Notes under the pieces: generated by a model
Told to the model about the DNA's origin: nothing
Databases searched by the model: none
Seen by the model: the letters and a program-made list of their open reading frames with translations, nothing else
Assembly (NCBI RefSeq): GCF_000621785.1
Contig: NZ_KK211348.1
Coordinates: 317,494 to 381,493, forward strand
Direction of reading: 5' to 3'
Source of the DNA: Ruminococcus flavefaciens ND2009
GTDB taxonomy: Bacteria; Bacillota; Clostridia; Oscillospirales; Ruminococcaceae
Length of the DNA stretch: 64,000 nt
Shown: positions 34,675-43,010 of the stretch, piece by piece
Layout of the letters: every line of letters begins with the position of its first letter
Numbering within the stretch: position 1 is the first letter of the stretch
Made by a program: the position numbers and the translations under genes

Positions 34675-34718
34675 ATTGACCTCCTTCCTCAGCTGTGCTG
34701 AAGATAAGTTTACAATAT

Positions 34719-34747
34719 ATTATAATCCAATACGGGAAAAAAGTCAA
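34719..34747 (-). promoter_or_regulatory. Sigma-A promoter of the membrane protein-cyclophilin unit
   Basis: On the minus strand TTGACT (34747-34742) and TATAAT (34724-34719) are 17 bases apart. Confidence 0.7.
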
Positions 34748-34753
34748 GGGCAC

Positions 34754-36478
34754 TCAGGCGGTCTTTACCAGGTGGAGCTCATAAAGAGTTACGGAGGAGT
34801 AGTCCTTTGCGCCGAACATTATGGCGAACTCTGCTGACGGATCGTCGGAATCAACGGTGAATTCGGCTTCAAACGGAGTTTTTTCGCCCTTGGAGGTGAA
34901 GGTCTCATCGCAGTAGAGAGTCTTTCCGTCCTTGCTTCTTATCTGTACGGGGAGCTTGCTTCCATCGGGAGCCGTTGCCTTGAAGGTCAGCTTGTAGGTG
35001 CCGCCCTTTTTCAGTCCGATGGGGGATACTACCGACTGAACGTCGCTCTGCTCCTTGCCGCCTGTGACTACGTTTACCCAGAAGGACTTGTCAAAGTCGG
35101 AGAAGTAGGTGGCTGCATCGGCGCCTGCATCCTTGTTCAGTGACACTTCATACTTTGCGTCGGCTGCCACATCTATGCCTACCTGGTCGGACTCAAGTCC
35201 CAGCATGGTGCATATTTTGTCGGAGAGGACTGCTGCTGCCTTCTGATGAGTGATGTAGGACGGGTGCCAGTCTGAGCCCAGACCGTCATTGTTCATGTCC
35301 TGCTGTGCAGAGAGATAGCAGCTTATCCTGTCGCCCATGCCCGAGGACTCCCTGAACTGCTTGACTGCCTCCTCGATATAGGGGTACATCTCTGCGCAGC
35401 CCATGGTGCCTACGGTGCAGAGGATAGCGGCGTCGGGGTGAGCCTTGTGTATCTTGCCCAGGAGCTCTACATAAGCCTCGGTGAACTCGGGACCGCGGGT
35501 CTCGTAGTCCTTGCTGCAATAGGTGTTGTCGTTGGTGCCCAGGTTCACTACCGTAATGTCAACGGGAGTTGTGCTGTGGTCCCAGGGGATATTGTAGGGG
35601 GACTTGGCGGCGGCGTTGTCATAATGCTCGCTCATTATTCCGTCGGTGCGCCTTACTCCGTCGGAGGAGTAGGAGGAGACAACTCCGTAGCCGCTGTAGC
35701 AGGCTGTGCTGTAGTCTGCGTCCAGCTTCTGCGCGGTCAGATATGCGTAGGACTTCATGAAGTTCTCGGTGGTGGTCTTGAAGCCCTCATACTGGTCCTT
35801 GCCCTCTACGCCGTATGCACAGGTTATTGAGTCGCCTACGAACTCGATGTGCAGGGGCTTTTTGCTTGTGGGTGCAATGGGAAGTACTGAGTCCGAGCCC
35901 ACGGTTATGGTGCTTACTCCCACGGGACCGTTGTTTGCCTCGGAAAGATGTATCACCTTTATGGTGGCGTTGGTGGGAGTATCGGACTCCAGAACCTTTA
36001 TGACCTTTTCCCTCTCGTCAAGACACTCTATCTTTACGGGCTCGTCATTTACAAGTATGGCATACCTGGGACGGTGGTCCTCGTCATTCTTCTGTGCGCC
36101 GTTGCCGTTGAGGGTGACTGATACGGTCTTTGCCCTTGAGACGCTGAACTCTACGGCTGCTCCGCTCTGTACCAGCCATGTGACGTCGTTCAATACTACG
36201 TTGCGGTTGATAAATCTCACGTTTTCCTCCGTTGCTTTGACTGTGGTCTCTTTGTAGTCTCCCACAGCGGCGGTGAGACTTTTTCTCATGGCTATCAGGT
36301 CGAATACGTCGCAGACATCGTCCTCGTTAAGGTCTGCGCTGCCTGTTTCGGTGGTTCCCAGGAGAAAGCTGCTCAGTGCTTTCAGGTCATCGGGAGCCCA
36401 TGCCTTTGCTGCGTAAGCCGTTGTGCCTGCGGCTGTAACAGCAAGAGCTGCCATGAGTGATGCTATTCTTTTTTTCAT
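34754..36478 (-). CDS. Secreted CE2-like SGNH esterase with a half dockerin and a C-terminal CBM
   Basis: A 574-residue protein. Signal peptide: about 1-24. Residues 28-70 hold dockerin-like sequence in which the second calcium loop is clear (ADLNEDDVCDVFDLIAMRKSL), but the first half has no calcium loop (only DLKALSSFLLG). An N-terminal beta-sandwich (80-190) and an SGNH domain (GDSITCAYG, LGTND, SDWHPS; 200-415) follow, as in CE2 acetylxylan esterases. Residues 425-574 are a CBM4/9-like beta-sandwich. It probably removes acetyl groups from xylan or mannan. It has its own promoter and stands next to the cyclophilin unit. Confidence 0.85.
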   Translation of the reverse strand: MKKRIASLMAALAVTAAGTTAYAAKAWAPDDLKALSSFLLGTTETGSADLNEDDVCDVFDLIAMRKSLTAAVGDYKETTVKATEENVRFINRNVVLNDVTWLVQSGAAVEFSVSRAKTVSVTLNGNGAQKNDEDHRPRYAILVNDEPVKIECLDEREKVIKVLESDTPTNATIKVIHLSEANNGPVGVSTITVGSDSVLPIAPTSKKPLHIEFVGDSITCAYGVEGKDQYEGFKTTTENFMKSYAYLTAQKLDADYSTACYSGYGVVSSYSSDGVRRTDGIMSEHYDNAAAKSPYNIPWDHSTTPVDITVVNLGTNDNTYCSKDYETRGPEFTEAYVELLGKIHKAHPDAAILCTVGTMGCAEMYPYIEEAVKQFRESSGMGDRISCYLSAQQDMNNDGLGSDWHPSYITHQKAAAVLSDKICTMLGLESDQVGIDVAADAKYEVSLNKDAGADAATYFSDFDKSFWVNVVTGGKEQSDVQSVVSPIGLKKGGTYKLTFKATAPDGSKLPVQIRSKDGKTLYCDETFTSKGEKTPFEAEFTVDSDDPSAEFAIMFGAKDYSSVTLYELHLVKTA

Positions 36479-36513
36479 GTTCTCAGCTCCTTAAAAAGAA
36501 GTATTATACTACT

Positions 36514-36542
36514 ATTATACACCGTGTTTCGGGGCAAATCAA
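36514..36542 (-). promoter_or_regulatory. Sigma-A promoter of the CE2-like esterase gene
   Basis: On the minus strand TTGATT (36542-36537) and TATAAT (36519-36514) are 17 bases apart. Confidence 0.65.
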
Positions 36543-36642
36543 TAACTTTTTGTAAAATAACGAGAAGCAGCTGTACTCAGAGTTGAGCGGTTACAATAGT
36601 GAGTTGAGAAGATACAACCTATGGTTGAGATGACAGTGAAGA

Positions 36643-36673
36643 GATAAAAAAACAGGACGCCCGATGGACGTCC
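36643..36673 (-). terminator. Terminator of the fused spermidine synthase gene
   Basis: On the minus strand GGACGTCC and GGGCGTCC form an 8-bp stem with a 3-base loop, followed by TGTTTTTTTATC. Confidence 0.7.
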
Positions 36674-36726
36674 CTACACTGTTATTTCTAAGCGCTATGC
36701 ACTAACCACTAAGCACTTAAAGCCGT

Positions 36727-38349
36727 TTATTCAAGGAGTCCCTTTATGCCTTTTTCCTTGAATGCCTGCTTGTAGTACACAAGCTCGTCCTGTATGATGT
36801 CGTCGATGACCTTCATGCCCAGAAGCTCTACGGGAGCCTTGTCATCGGTGAGGATATGGTCTCCTGCCTTATAGGGCTCAAGTCCTGTCTTTACTATCCT
36901 CATCATGTTCCGCAGGTCCTCCTGTGGGAGAGCGTCGGTGTTGGCGGAGAGCCTGTCAAGGAAGCTGTCGCTGTCAGAGGCGAAAAGCTCCCTGTTGGTG
37001 GAGTTCGCCACATCTATGGTGACTACGTTGCCGAATACGGAGGAGATAGTGTCTGCGAGACAGTTGTTTATGCCGTCTGAGCTCTCGGAGCGCATATTCA
37101 TGTTCACTACCATGACGCCGCCTTCATTGAGGTGCTCCTTCACAAGGGTGAAGAACTCCACGGAGGACATCTGGAAGGGAATGGTTATATCCTGATAGGC
37201 ATCTACCATGATGACATCGTACTTTTTTTCACAGGCTGCCAGAAAGGCACGTCCGTCATAGGTGGTGACCTTTATTTCCTGCGGAAGCTCGAAATACTCC
37301 CTGGCAAGGTCTGTTATCTTATCGTCTATCTCAACGCCCTCGGCTTCAGCTCCGCTGAAATACTTCAGGCACTGCTTGGCGTAGGTGCCTGTGCCCATGC
37401 CCAGCACCAGTATATCCGCGGTGTCGGGAGACTCGGTCATAAGGGGAGCTGCCATGGCGTAGTCATAGTACATATCCGAAAGCTCACCTGACTTTACGTA
37501 AACGGACTGAACTCCGAAAAGCACGTTTGTGGACAGGTAAGTATTGTCATCATCGTCTTTCACCTGGAGGTAGTTGTATACGGATTCGCCCTCATAGGTG
37601 AGTCCCTTTTCCCAGAAGGCAAAGCCCATGGAGGGAGAGGCAAAGCAGCAGACGATGAACAGCACAGATGCTATGGCGGTCTTTGCTGCGCCCCGTTTTG
37701 AGCTTATGAAGTAGACCAGTCCTATTATCAGCATTATGCCTGCGAAGATGAGGAAGGTCACGGCTGTTCCCACCGCAGGTATGGAGATGAAGGTGGGGAC
37801 GAAGGTTCCGATTATGGAGCCGATAGTGTTTGCGGCTCCCAGAGTACCCACTGTTCTTCCGCTGTCGTCAAGGGAGTCCACGGTGTACTTTACAAGTGAG
37901 GGAGTTACAGTTCCCAGCAGGAAAAGGGGATAGACGAACACCACCATGCAGGTGATGAAGGCTGCCCATATAAGGAAATTGGTGTTTACGGTGACTACAA
38001 GCAGTCCTGCTATGGCGGCGATAGCCAGCTTTCCGATGAAGGGCACCGCTGCTATCCATACTGCCGCAATGAGTATCCTGCCGTAGAGCTTGTCGGGATC
38101 GGGGTTCTTGTCGGCGCTCCTGCCGCCGTAGATGTTGCCCAGCGCCATGGCTATCATGATAGTGCCGATGATGATGGTCCAGACTATCTGGGAGGAGCTG
38201 AAATAGGGGGCGAGCAGCCTGCTGGCGCCAAGCTCCACTGCCATGACGGACATTCCTGCGAAGAACTCCGTCATGTAGAGGTACCATTTGTTTTTCAGTA
38301 TTCGGGGAAGGGGCTTCTTTTCAGCCGCCTTTGAGTTTTTGTTTTTCAT
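36727..38349 (-). CDS. Fused MFS-like membrane domain and spermidine synthase-like protein
   Basis: A 540-residue protein. Residues about 20-250 contain eight or nine hydrophobic helices (VWTIIIGTIMIAMALGNIYGG and so on), the membrane half of fused MFS/spermidine synthases. Residues 290-510 are a spermidine synthase-type methyltransferase fold: LVLGMGTGTYAKQCLKYF (glycine-rich nucleotide loop), EGVEIDDKITDLA, TYDGRAFL and VDAYQDITIPF. It may make spermidine or a related polyamine from decarboxylated SAM, or act as a methyltransferase-like carrier; no SAM decarboxylase lies nearby. Confidence 0.8.
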   Translation of the reverse strand: MKNKNSKAAEKKPLPRILKNKWYLYMTEFFAGMSVMAVELGASRLLAPYFSSSQIVWTIIIGTIMIAMALGNIYGGRSADKNPDPDKLYGRILIAAVWIAAVPFIGKLAIAAIAGLLVVTVNTNFLIWAAFITCMVVFVYPLFLLGTVTPSLVKYTVDSLDDSGRTVGTLGAANTIGSIIGTFVPTFISIPAVGTAVTFLIFAGIMLIIGLVYFISSKRGAAKTAIASVLFIVCCFASPSMGFAFWEKGLTYEGESVYNYLQVKDDDDNTYLSTNVLFGVQSVYVKSGELSDMYYDYAMAAPLMTESPDTADILVLGMGTGTYAKQCLKYFSGAEAEGVEIDDKITDLAREYFELPQEIKVTTYDGRAFLAACEKKYDVIMVDAYQDITIPFQMSSVEFFTLVKEHLNEGGVMVVNMNMRSESSDGINNCLADTISSVFGNVVTIDVANSTNRELFASDSDSFLDRLSANTDALPQEDLRNMMRIVKTGLEPYKAGDHILTDDKAPVELLGMKVIDDIIQDELVYYKQAFKEKGIKGLLE

Positions 38350-38411
38350 ATTATCTCCTGATGATTTGATTTGTGATACCTGATCGCTGCAGAAAAGATG
38401 TACTGCGCCTT

Positions 38412-39461
38412 TTAAATCAGAGGCATAAGGAAGGACAGCAGAAATGACAGAATGAATATGCCTGCCGCCGAGATAAAGAATGTGTACACGGGGAGCTTCC
38501 CCGTATAGATGTTGTGGGGATAACGCGGTGAGATGCCTATTATGCGCCGTTCATTGTAGACAGGACTCTTGTAGCTTGTCATATCCCTGTGGATATAGGT
38601 GGTGCCGTTGTACTCGTACTTCCATATGGCGCGGTATCTGGGGCGGTAGTTCTTTCGTCCGAAAATGGTCTGTATGTCCACACATTCCGCATCGACTTTC
38701 TCTTTGCAGACCATCTTCTTCAGGATGGTGAACCAGAGGGGATACAGCAGCAGGACAAGGGCACTGATGATCGCAAAGGCGGCGGTCACAGCTACATGAC
38801 CTTCAAATAGCTCGACGTTTGCCGCTGTTGCAGAGATGAACACTGCGCTGACTGCAAATGTGCCCCACATGATGACTCCGTTGAAGCTGTTGGCGACTGC
38901 TCTTGACAATGTCATGACTGCACAGCCTGCCACAGCAAGTACAAGTGAAGTTATGATAGTCTGGTCATTGGCGGTTTTGTCGTATAAATATGCCGATACT
39001 GCCAGCAGTACGATACCGATGATAGTGGTAACGACCACCCTTGCATTGGGCACCTGCCACGGGAAGTTCATATCTGCTTCACCGTCTGTGTACCTTATCG
39101 CCATTTCCTTACGGGTGTCGTGTTCCGTGTCGGTCTGCTTTTTCTCCCTGAATGCGTAGACCGCAGGGATGGCGGCTGCCATAATAAGTCCGATGACAAT
39201 CAAGGCGGTCTGGGCATCTCCGCTTAAAAAGAATGCAGTTATTATCAGTACGAAGCCCAGTATCATTGATATCACAGGCAGCTTTGGTACGTCGGGCTGT
39301 GCGGGAGTATGCTTCATGCTGTTATTCTCCATGCGCCACAGCGACATATTGTACCACGCCTTCTGGTTGGCGGTAATGTCCGCCTCCTGTATGTATTTTC
39401 TTGCTTCTTCAAATCTGCCCTGTGAGGCAAGGTCCATTACTTTTTCAAAGTGTTCGTCCAT
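38412..39461 (-). CDS. Multi-pass membrane protein of unknown function
   Basis: A 349-residue protein. An N-terminal soluble helical hairpin (MDLASQGRFEEARKYIQEADI) resembles one TPR unit. Seven or so hydrophobic helices follow in three groups (about 70-110, 145-245, 325-349). Between the last groups is a soluble stretch (ECVDIQTIFGRKN, AIWKYEYNGTTYIH, RYPHNIYTG) resembling DUF3592. Function unknown. It lies 62 bases upstream of the spermidine synthase-like gene on the same strand. Confidence 0.65.
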   Translation of the reverse strand: MDEHFEKVMDLASQGRFEEARKYIQEADITANQKAWYNMSLWRMENNSMKHTPAQPDVPKLPVISMILGFVLIITAFFLSGDAQTALIVIGLIMAAAIPAVYAFREKKQTDTEHDTRKEMAIRYTDGEADMNFPWQVPNARVVVTTIIGIVLLAVSAYLYDKTANDQTIITSLVLAVAGCAVMTLSRAVANSFNGVIMWGTFAVSAVFISATAANVELFEGHVAVTAAFAIISALVLLLYPLWFTILKKMVCKEKVDAECVDIQTIFGRKNYRPRYRAIWKYEYNGTTYIHRDMTSYKSPVYNERRIIGISPRYPHNIYTGKLPVYTFFISAAGIFILSFLLSFLMPLI

Positions 39462-39500
39462 TGTTATATTACCCCGTTTTTTGCAATGTATAGTGTTATG

Positions 39501-39528
39501 TTGGTCATAAAGCTGTTTCCCTTATAAT
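39501..39528 (+). promoter_or_regulatory. Possible promoter of the SpoIID/peptidoglycan-binding cluster
   Basis: TTGGTC (39501-39506) and TATAAT (39523-39528) are 16 bases apart, 110 bases upstream of the first gene. Confidence 0.4.
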
Positions 39529-39639
39529 TGGTATTCCCCACAGCTCATGCCACAAAGAGAATTATAACACATGGGCGGCTTTTTGTAAAGAGGTATAACC
39601 CGGCGTAAGTCCGCATAGGATTTATCGGGAGGAGATATT

Positions 39640-40347
39640 ATGCCAAACGGAAATCTTGATACAGAAAAATACAAGCAGGAGCTCATGAAGCTCTACAGCA
39701 GAAGCACCTCCGCTGAGGAAAAACAGGTAACGGAGCCTGTTCCCGGGGAGATAAATGAGACAGATAAAACAGCCGACGATGATACTGTCTATGCCGAGCA
39801 TACTGAGGAGGACTCAAACGGTGCAGTGGAGGACTACAACAGCCGCTTTCCCGAGCCTGACCTTTCTGAGCTGGACACGGACTTCGGCACCCACTCCAAT
39901 GAGGACGATGTGCCACCCGAATACGAAAGCGGCGACCTTCTGGGCAGTGAGAGGGGCTATATTCTCGTGAATGTGCGGACGGGAGACGATTCCTCAGCAA
40001 TTGAGGGCGCGTTCATCGCGGTGACGGCTATTGTGGACGGGAAAAGACTGGTGCTTGCCTCGGGGGTGACAGATAAGAGCGGTGTTTCGCCTAAATTCGC
40101 CCTGCCCGTCCCCGACCTTGAGCACTCACAGGAGCCCTCTCCCGAGGAGCGCCCCTATAATCTCTTTGACGTAAGCGTGTCCGCAGAGGGGTTCTTCCGC
40201 GCAAGGAGCGTTGATGTGCCTGTGTTCTCGGGAATAACCTCGGTGCAGAACTTCAATCTCATACCCCTGCCGCTCATGATGGACAGCTCCGACGAGACCG
40301 TGACCTACTACAACGCGGAGCCAAGCTTCGGCGGCGGAAAGGAGTGA
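39640..40347 (+). CDS. Hypothetical acidic protein with a beta-sandwich domain
   Basis: A 235-residue protein. The first 100 residues are very acidic and probably disordered. Residues about 105-220 look like one carboxypeptidase-regulatory-type beta-sandwich (GYILVNVRTGDDSSAIEGA, then VTDKSGVSPKFALP and SVSAEGFF). There is no signal peptide. It is followed after 3 bases by the SpoIID-like gene, so it is likely part of the same surface or spore-envelope function. GGAGG precedes the ATG. Confidence 0.65.
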   Translation: MPNGNLDTEKYKQELMKLYSRSTSAEEKQVTEPVPGEINETDKTADDDTVYAEHTEEDSNGAVEDYNSRFPEPDLSELDTDFGTHSNEDDVPPEYESGDLLGSERGYILVNVRTGDDSSAIEGAFIAVTAIVDGKRLVLASGVTDKSGVSPKFALPVPDLEHSQEPSPEERPYNLFDVSVSAEGFFRARSVDVPVFSGITSVQNFNLIPLPLMMDSSDETVTYYNAEPSFGGGKE

Positions 40348-40350
40348 CCT

Positions 40351-41742
40351 ATGCTTACAGGTACGCCCTTTATCCCCGAGACTATCACTGTACACCTGGG
40401 ATTTCCCGACTCTGAGGCTCCCGATGTGACCGTGGGCTTTGCTTCTTATGTCAAGAACGTTGCCTCCAGCGAGATATACCCCACCTGGCCCGAGAGCGCT
40501 CTCCGCGCCAATATCTACGCCATTGTTTCCTTTGCGCTGAACCGTATCTATACCGAGTGGTACCGCTCACGGGGGTACAGCTTCGACATCACCGCCACTA
40601 CTCAGTTCGACCAGAAGTTCATAAACGGGCGGGAGTATTTCGAGAACATAAGCTACCTCGCAGACGAGCTCTTCAATGACTATGTGCGGCGGCAGGGCAG
40701 GGTGGAGCCCCTGTTCACCGCCTTCTGCAACGGTACCACTACCACCTGTGCGGGGCTTTCTCAGTGGGGCACCGTGACCCTTGCCAACCGCGGGTATACT
40801 CCCTATGAGATATTGCAGTACTACTACGGCGAGGACATCGACATCGTGAAGAACGCTCCCGTTCAGACTGCCATGCCCTCATTCCCGGATACGGAGCTGA
40901 AAAACGGCTCCTTCGGCAATGATGTGAAGTACATACAGGTATGGCTCAACCGTATATCGGGAAATTTTCCTGCCATACCAAAGATACCTGCCGCCGACGG
41001 CATTTTTGACAGCGCTACCGAGGCGGCGGTCACTAAGTTTCAGCAGGTCTTCGGACTGGAAGTAACGGGTACAGTCAATGCCGCCACCTGGTACAGGATA
41101 ACCTACATCTACACCAGCGTCAAGCGGCTTGCGGAGCTGGACTCCGAGGGAGTTCGCTTCGAGGAGATCTCACCGCAGTTCGCGGAGGAGCTGCGGATCG
41201 GTATGCAGTCCATAGAGGTTAGTATGCTGCAATACTACCTTGCGGTCATCGGCGCCTACTATGAGGCGGTGATACCCGTGGAGATAACGGGTTATTTCGG
41301 AGAGCAGACCGAGCGCTCCGTAAAGTCCTTCCAGAGGGTCTTCGGGCTTCCACAGACGGGAGTGGTGGACAGAGCCACAAGGAACGACCTCTACCGCGCC
41401 TATGAGGGCATTGCGGAGTCTGTGCCTTCCCGGTATACCGCTGTTGCCCTCTACCCCGGGACTGTTCTCCGCGAGGGGGCAAGAGGGGACTCGGTGAGAA
41501 CTATCCAGCAGTACCTCACCTATATAAACAGAAGCTATCCCGATATTCCTGCGGTAAGCGACACGGGCTATTTCGGTCCCCTTACAAGGCAGTCCGTCAC
41601 TGCCTTCCAGCGGCAGTTCGGCATTGACCCATCGGGTATCGTGGGGGCGGTGACCTGGGACAGGATAGCGGGAGTTTACTCCGACCTGCGCTTCGGTTTT
41701 GACAAGCGTCCCTATCAGAACCCCGGTTACACAATTAAGTAG
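40351..41742 (+). CDS. SpoIID/LytB-like domain fused to three peptidoglycan-binding domains
   Basis: A 463-residue protein. The N-terminal 200 residues resemble SpoIID: PESALRANIYAIVSFALNRIY has the acidic residue and helix of the lytic transglycosylase core, and GLSQWGTVTLANRGYTPYEILQYYY is its C-terminal signature. Three PG_binding_1 domains follow (about 188-255, 285-350, 375-450), with DGIFDSAT, TGYFGEQT and TGYFGPLT motifs. SpoIID degrades glycan strands during engulfment. No signal peptide or membrane helix is seen. It is probably part of a spore-related envelope module with its neighbours. Confidence 0.8.
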   Translation: MLTGTPFIPETITVHLGFPDSEAPDVTVGFASYVKNVASSEIYPTWPESALRANIYAIVSFALNRIYTEWYRSRGYSFDITATTQFDQKFINGREYFENISYLADELFNDYVRRQGRVEPLFTAFCNGTTTTCAGLSQWGTVTLANRGYTPYEILQYYYGEDIDIVKNAPVQTAMPSFPDTELKNGSFGNDVKYIQVWLNRISGNFPAIPKIPAADGIFDSATEAAVTKFQQVFGLEVTGTVNAATWYRITYIYTSVKRLAELDSEGVRFEEISPQFAEELRIGMQSIEVSMLQYYLAVIGAYYEAVIPVEITGYFGEQTERSVKSFQRVFGLPQTGVVDRATRNDLYRAYEGIAESVPSRYTAVALYPGTVLREGARGDSVRTIQQYLTYINRSYPDIPAVSDTGYFGPLTRQSVTAFQRQFGIDPSGIVGAVTWDRIAGVYSDLRFGFDKRPYQNPGYTIK

Positions 41743-41764
41743 GGGACGCCGCCCTCGGCGTCCC
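41743..41764 (+). other. Hairpin after the SpoIID-like gene
   Basis: GGGACGCCG and CGGCGTCCC flank a CCCT loop right after the stop codon. There is no T tract. It resembles the GGGGACGCC palindromes elsewhere in the window (19615 and 36655). Confidence 0.5.
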
Positions 41765-41828
41765 GAGCTTGCAGGAAGGAATGAAACCATAATAATTACG
41801 CTTTTCGCATTGATAAATGGAGGAATAT

Positions 41829-42338
41829 ATGCCATATACAGATGAACAGAGAAAGGGACATATCCGCGAGCTTCAGAAGATGCTCTGCGGTATAGCTATG
41901 CTGGGAGGGAAGATACCGCAGGTGCTGCCCGACGGTGTCTACGGAAACGACACCAGGCAGGCGGTGGAGGCTTTTCAGCGTGAGTACGGGCTTCCCGTTA
42001 CGGGAGACACGGATTCCGACACATGGGACATGATAGCTGAGGTCTACAGAGAGCTCACTGAGGGGGATCCTGCGGCGTATCACGCCTTTCCCTCCAAAGG
42101 CTTCACCCTGGACATCGGTGACAGCGGCGAGCTGGTGTACATTATACAGGCAATGCTGTGGAAGGCTGCCGCCTGGTATGACAATATGCCGAAAATAGCT
42201 GTAAGCGGAGAATTCGGTGAGGAAACTGCCGCGGCGGTAAGGGTGTTCAGGGGCTGCTGCGGACTTCCCGAAAGTGGCTGCGTGGACTGCACAACATGGA
42301 ATATGCTGGTGAGGTTCCTGGAATCAAAGACATCTTAG
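41829..42338 (+). CDS. Peptidoglycan-binding domain protein
   Basis: A 169-residue protein starting at the ATG at 41829 after GGAGG; an ATG at 41817 overlaps that SD. It consists of two PG_binding_1 domains: residues about 8-75 (LQKMLCGIAMLGGK..DGVYGNDTRQAVEAFQREYGLPVTG) and 90-160 (IIQAMLWKAAAWY..SGEFGEETAAAVRVFRGCCGLPESG). There is no catalytic domain or signal peptide. It is the third gene of the SpoIID cluster. Confidence 0.8.
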   Translation: MPYTDEQRKGHIRELQKMLCGIAMLGGKIPQVLPDGVYGNDTRQAVEAFQREYGLPVTGDTDSDTWDMIAEVYRELTEGDPAAYHAFPSKGFTLDIGDSGELVYIIQAMLWKAAAWYDNMPKIAVSGEFGEETAAAVRVFRGCCGLPESGCVDCTTWNMLVRFLESKTS

Positions 42339-42394
42339 GCAGCTGTTATCCGCCTTATTGATCAGACACAGACTGTTTTTGCGCATAAAAACTA

Positions 42395-42423
42395 TTGACA
42401 TTATTGAACTATTGTGCTATATT
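42395..42423 (+). promoter_or_regulatory. Sigma-A promoter of small secreted protein 1
   Basis: TTGACA (42395-42400) and TATATT (42418-42423) are 17 bases apart, about 50 bases before the start codon. Confidence 0.65.
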
Positions 42424-42475
42424 CTGCACATAAGGTCCGTTGACCTTAAATATATTGTAAAGGATGTAGCAAACT

Positions 42476-42748
42476 ATGAAAAACACACTCAAAAAAATCA
42501 CAGCAGCTGCACTTGCCTTCGTTCTTCTCGGAGCAGGTTCGGTATTCACCAGGACAGTAGCACCAAAGTCTGACAACACACTCGTTGCTTCTGCTGCAAG
42601 CTGTAACAACTGCCACGGCGGAAGCTATCATGTTACCTCAAAGTGGGATGTATACCCTATCTGGACAGGCGATTATGTATATTATATATGCGTAGAGACA
42701 GTCTACTGCGGTCTATGCGGTAAGACTCTGGAAACTCATGTTTATTGA
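42476..42748 (+). CDS. Small secreted Cys-containing protein (member 1 of a leader-sharing pair)
   Basis: A 90-residue protein with an N-terminal secretion leader (MKNTLKKITAAALAFVLLGA) and a conserved tail PKSDNTLVASAA that ends in a signal-peptidase-like AxA. The mature part of about 50 residues has CNNC near its start and CGLC near its end, a possible zinc or disulfide knuckle. The next gene (43011) has the same leader and a different mature region. No known family. It has its own promoter and a strong terminator. Confidence 0.7.
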   Translation: MKNTLKKITAAALAFVLLGAGSVFTRTVAPKSDNTLVASAASCNNCHGGSYHVTSKWDVYPIWTGDYVYYICVETVYCGLCGKTLETHVY

Positions 42749-42767
42749 GCTACAGCTCTGAACAAAC

Positions 42768-42802
42768 TAAAAGGCTCCCCTCATGGCGAGGGGAGCCTTT
42801 TG
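42768..42802 (+). terminator. Terminator of small secreted protein 1
   Basis: AAAAGGCTCCCCTC and GAGGGGAGCCTTTT form a strong stem with an ATGGC loop, followed by TTTTG. Confidence 0.85.
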
Positions 42803-42856
42803 TGTAATGCCGTCATAAAACGGTGATCTGTATGCCCCATGATGAAGTGCGTTTTT

Positions 42857-42898
42857 GCGGTTTACTCCGCTTTTGGTGCTGTTCACTCCGGTTTTATT
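42857..42898 (+). repeat. Tandem 21-bp direct repeat upstream of small secreted protein 2
   Basis: GCGGTTTACTCCGCTTTTGG and the following GCTGTTCACTCCGGTTTTAT match at 16 of 21 positions (the last base T completes each unit), and a third partial copy begins with GCGG at 42899. The 21-bp period equals two helical turns, and the array abuts the predicted -35, as activator sites often do. Confidence 0.55.
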
Positions 42899-42925
42899 GC
42901 GGAAAAGGTGAGAGATATGTAGAAT
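42897..42925 (+). promoter_or_regulatory. Predicted promoter of small secreted protein 2
   Basis: TTGCGG (42897-42902) and TAGAAT (42920-42925) are 17 bases apart. Both hexamers deviate from consensus, fitting an activated promoter. Confidence 0.5.
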
Positions 42926-42941
42926 AATGACTGTAAGATAA

Positions 42942-42972
42942 ATGCGGCTGATAAGCCGGCAGAAAGCCGCAT
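42942..42972 (+). promoter_or_regulatory. Switchable 5'-leader hairpin of small secreted protein 2
   Basis: ATGCGGCT pairs with AGCCGCAT over a 15-base loop. Within that loop a second AGCCG can pair with the same CGGCT across a GATA tetraloop, so two hairpins exclude each other. It lies in the predicted 5' untranslated region. Confidence 0.4.
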
Positions 42973-43010
42973 AAACCATATCTTAATTTTCTATGAAAGG
43001 AACACCTTAT

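Noticed and set aside
36674-36726. CTAAGCGCT...ACTAAGCAC sequence as a mobile element end
   Set aside because: A short similarity to 19803-19812 only; too little to define an element.
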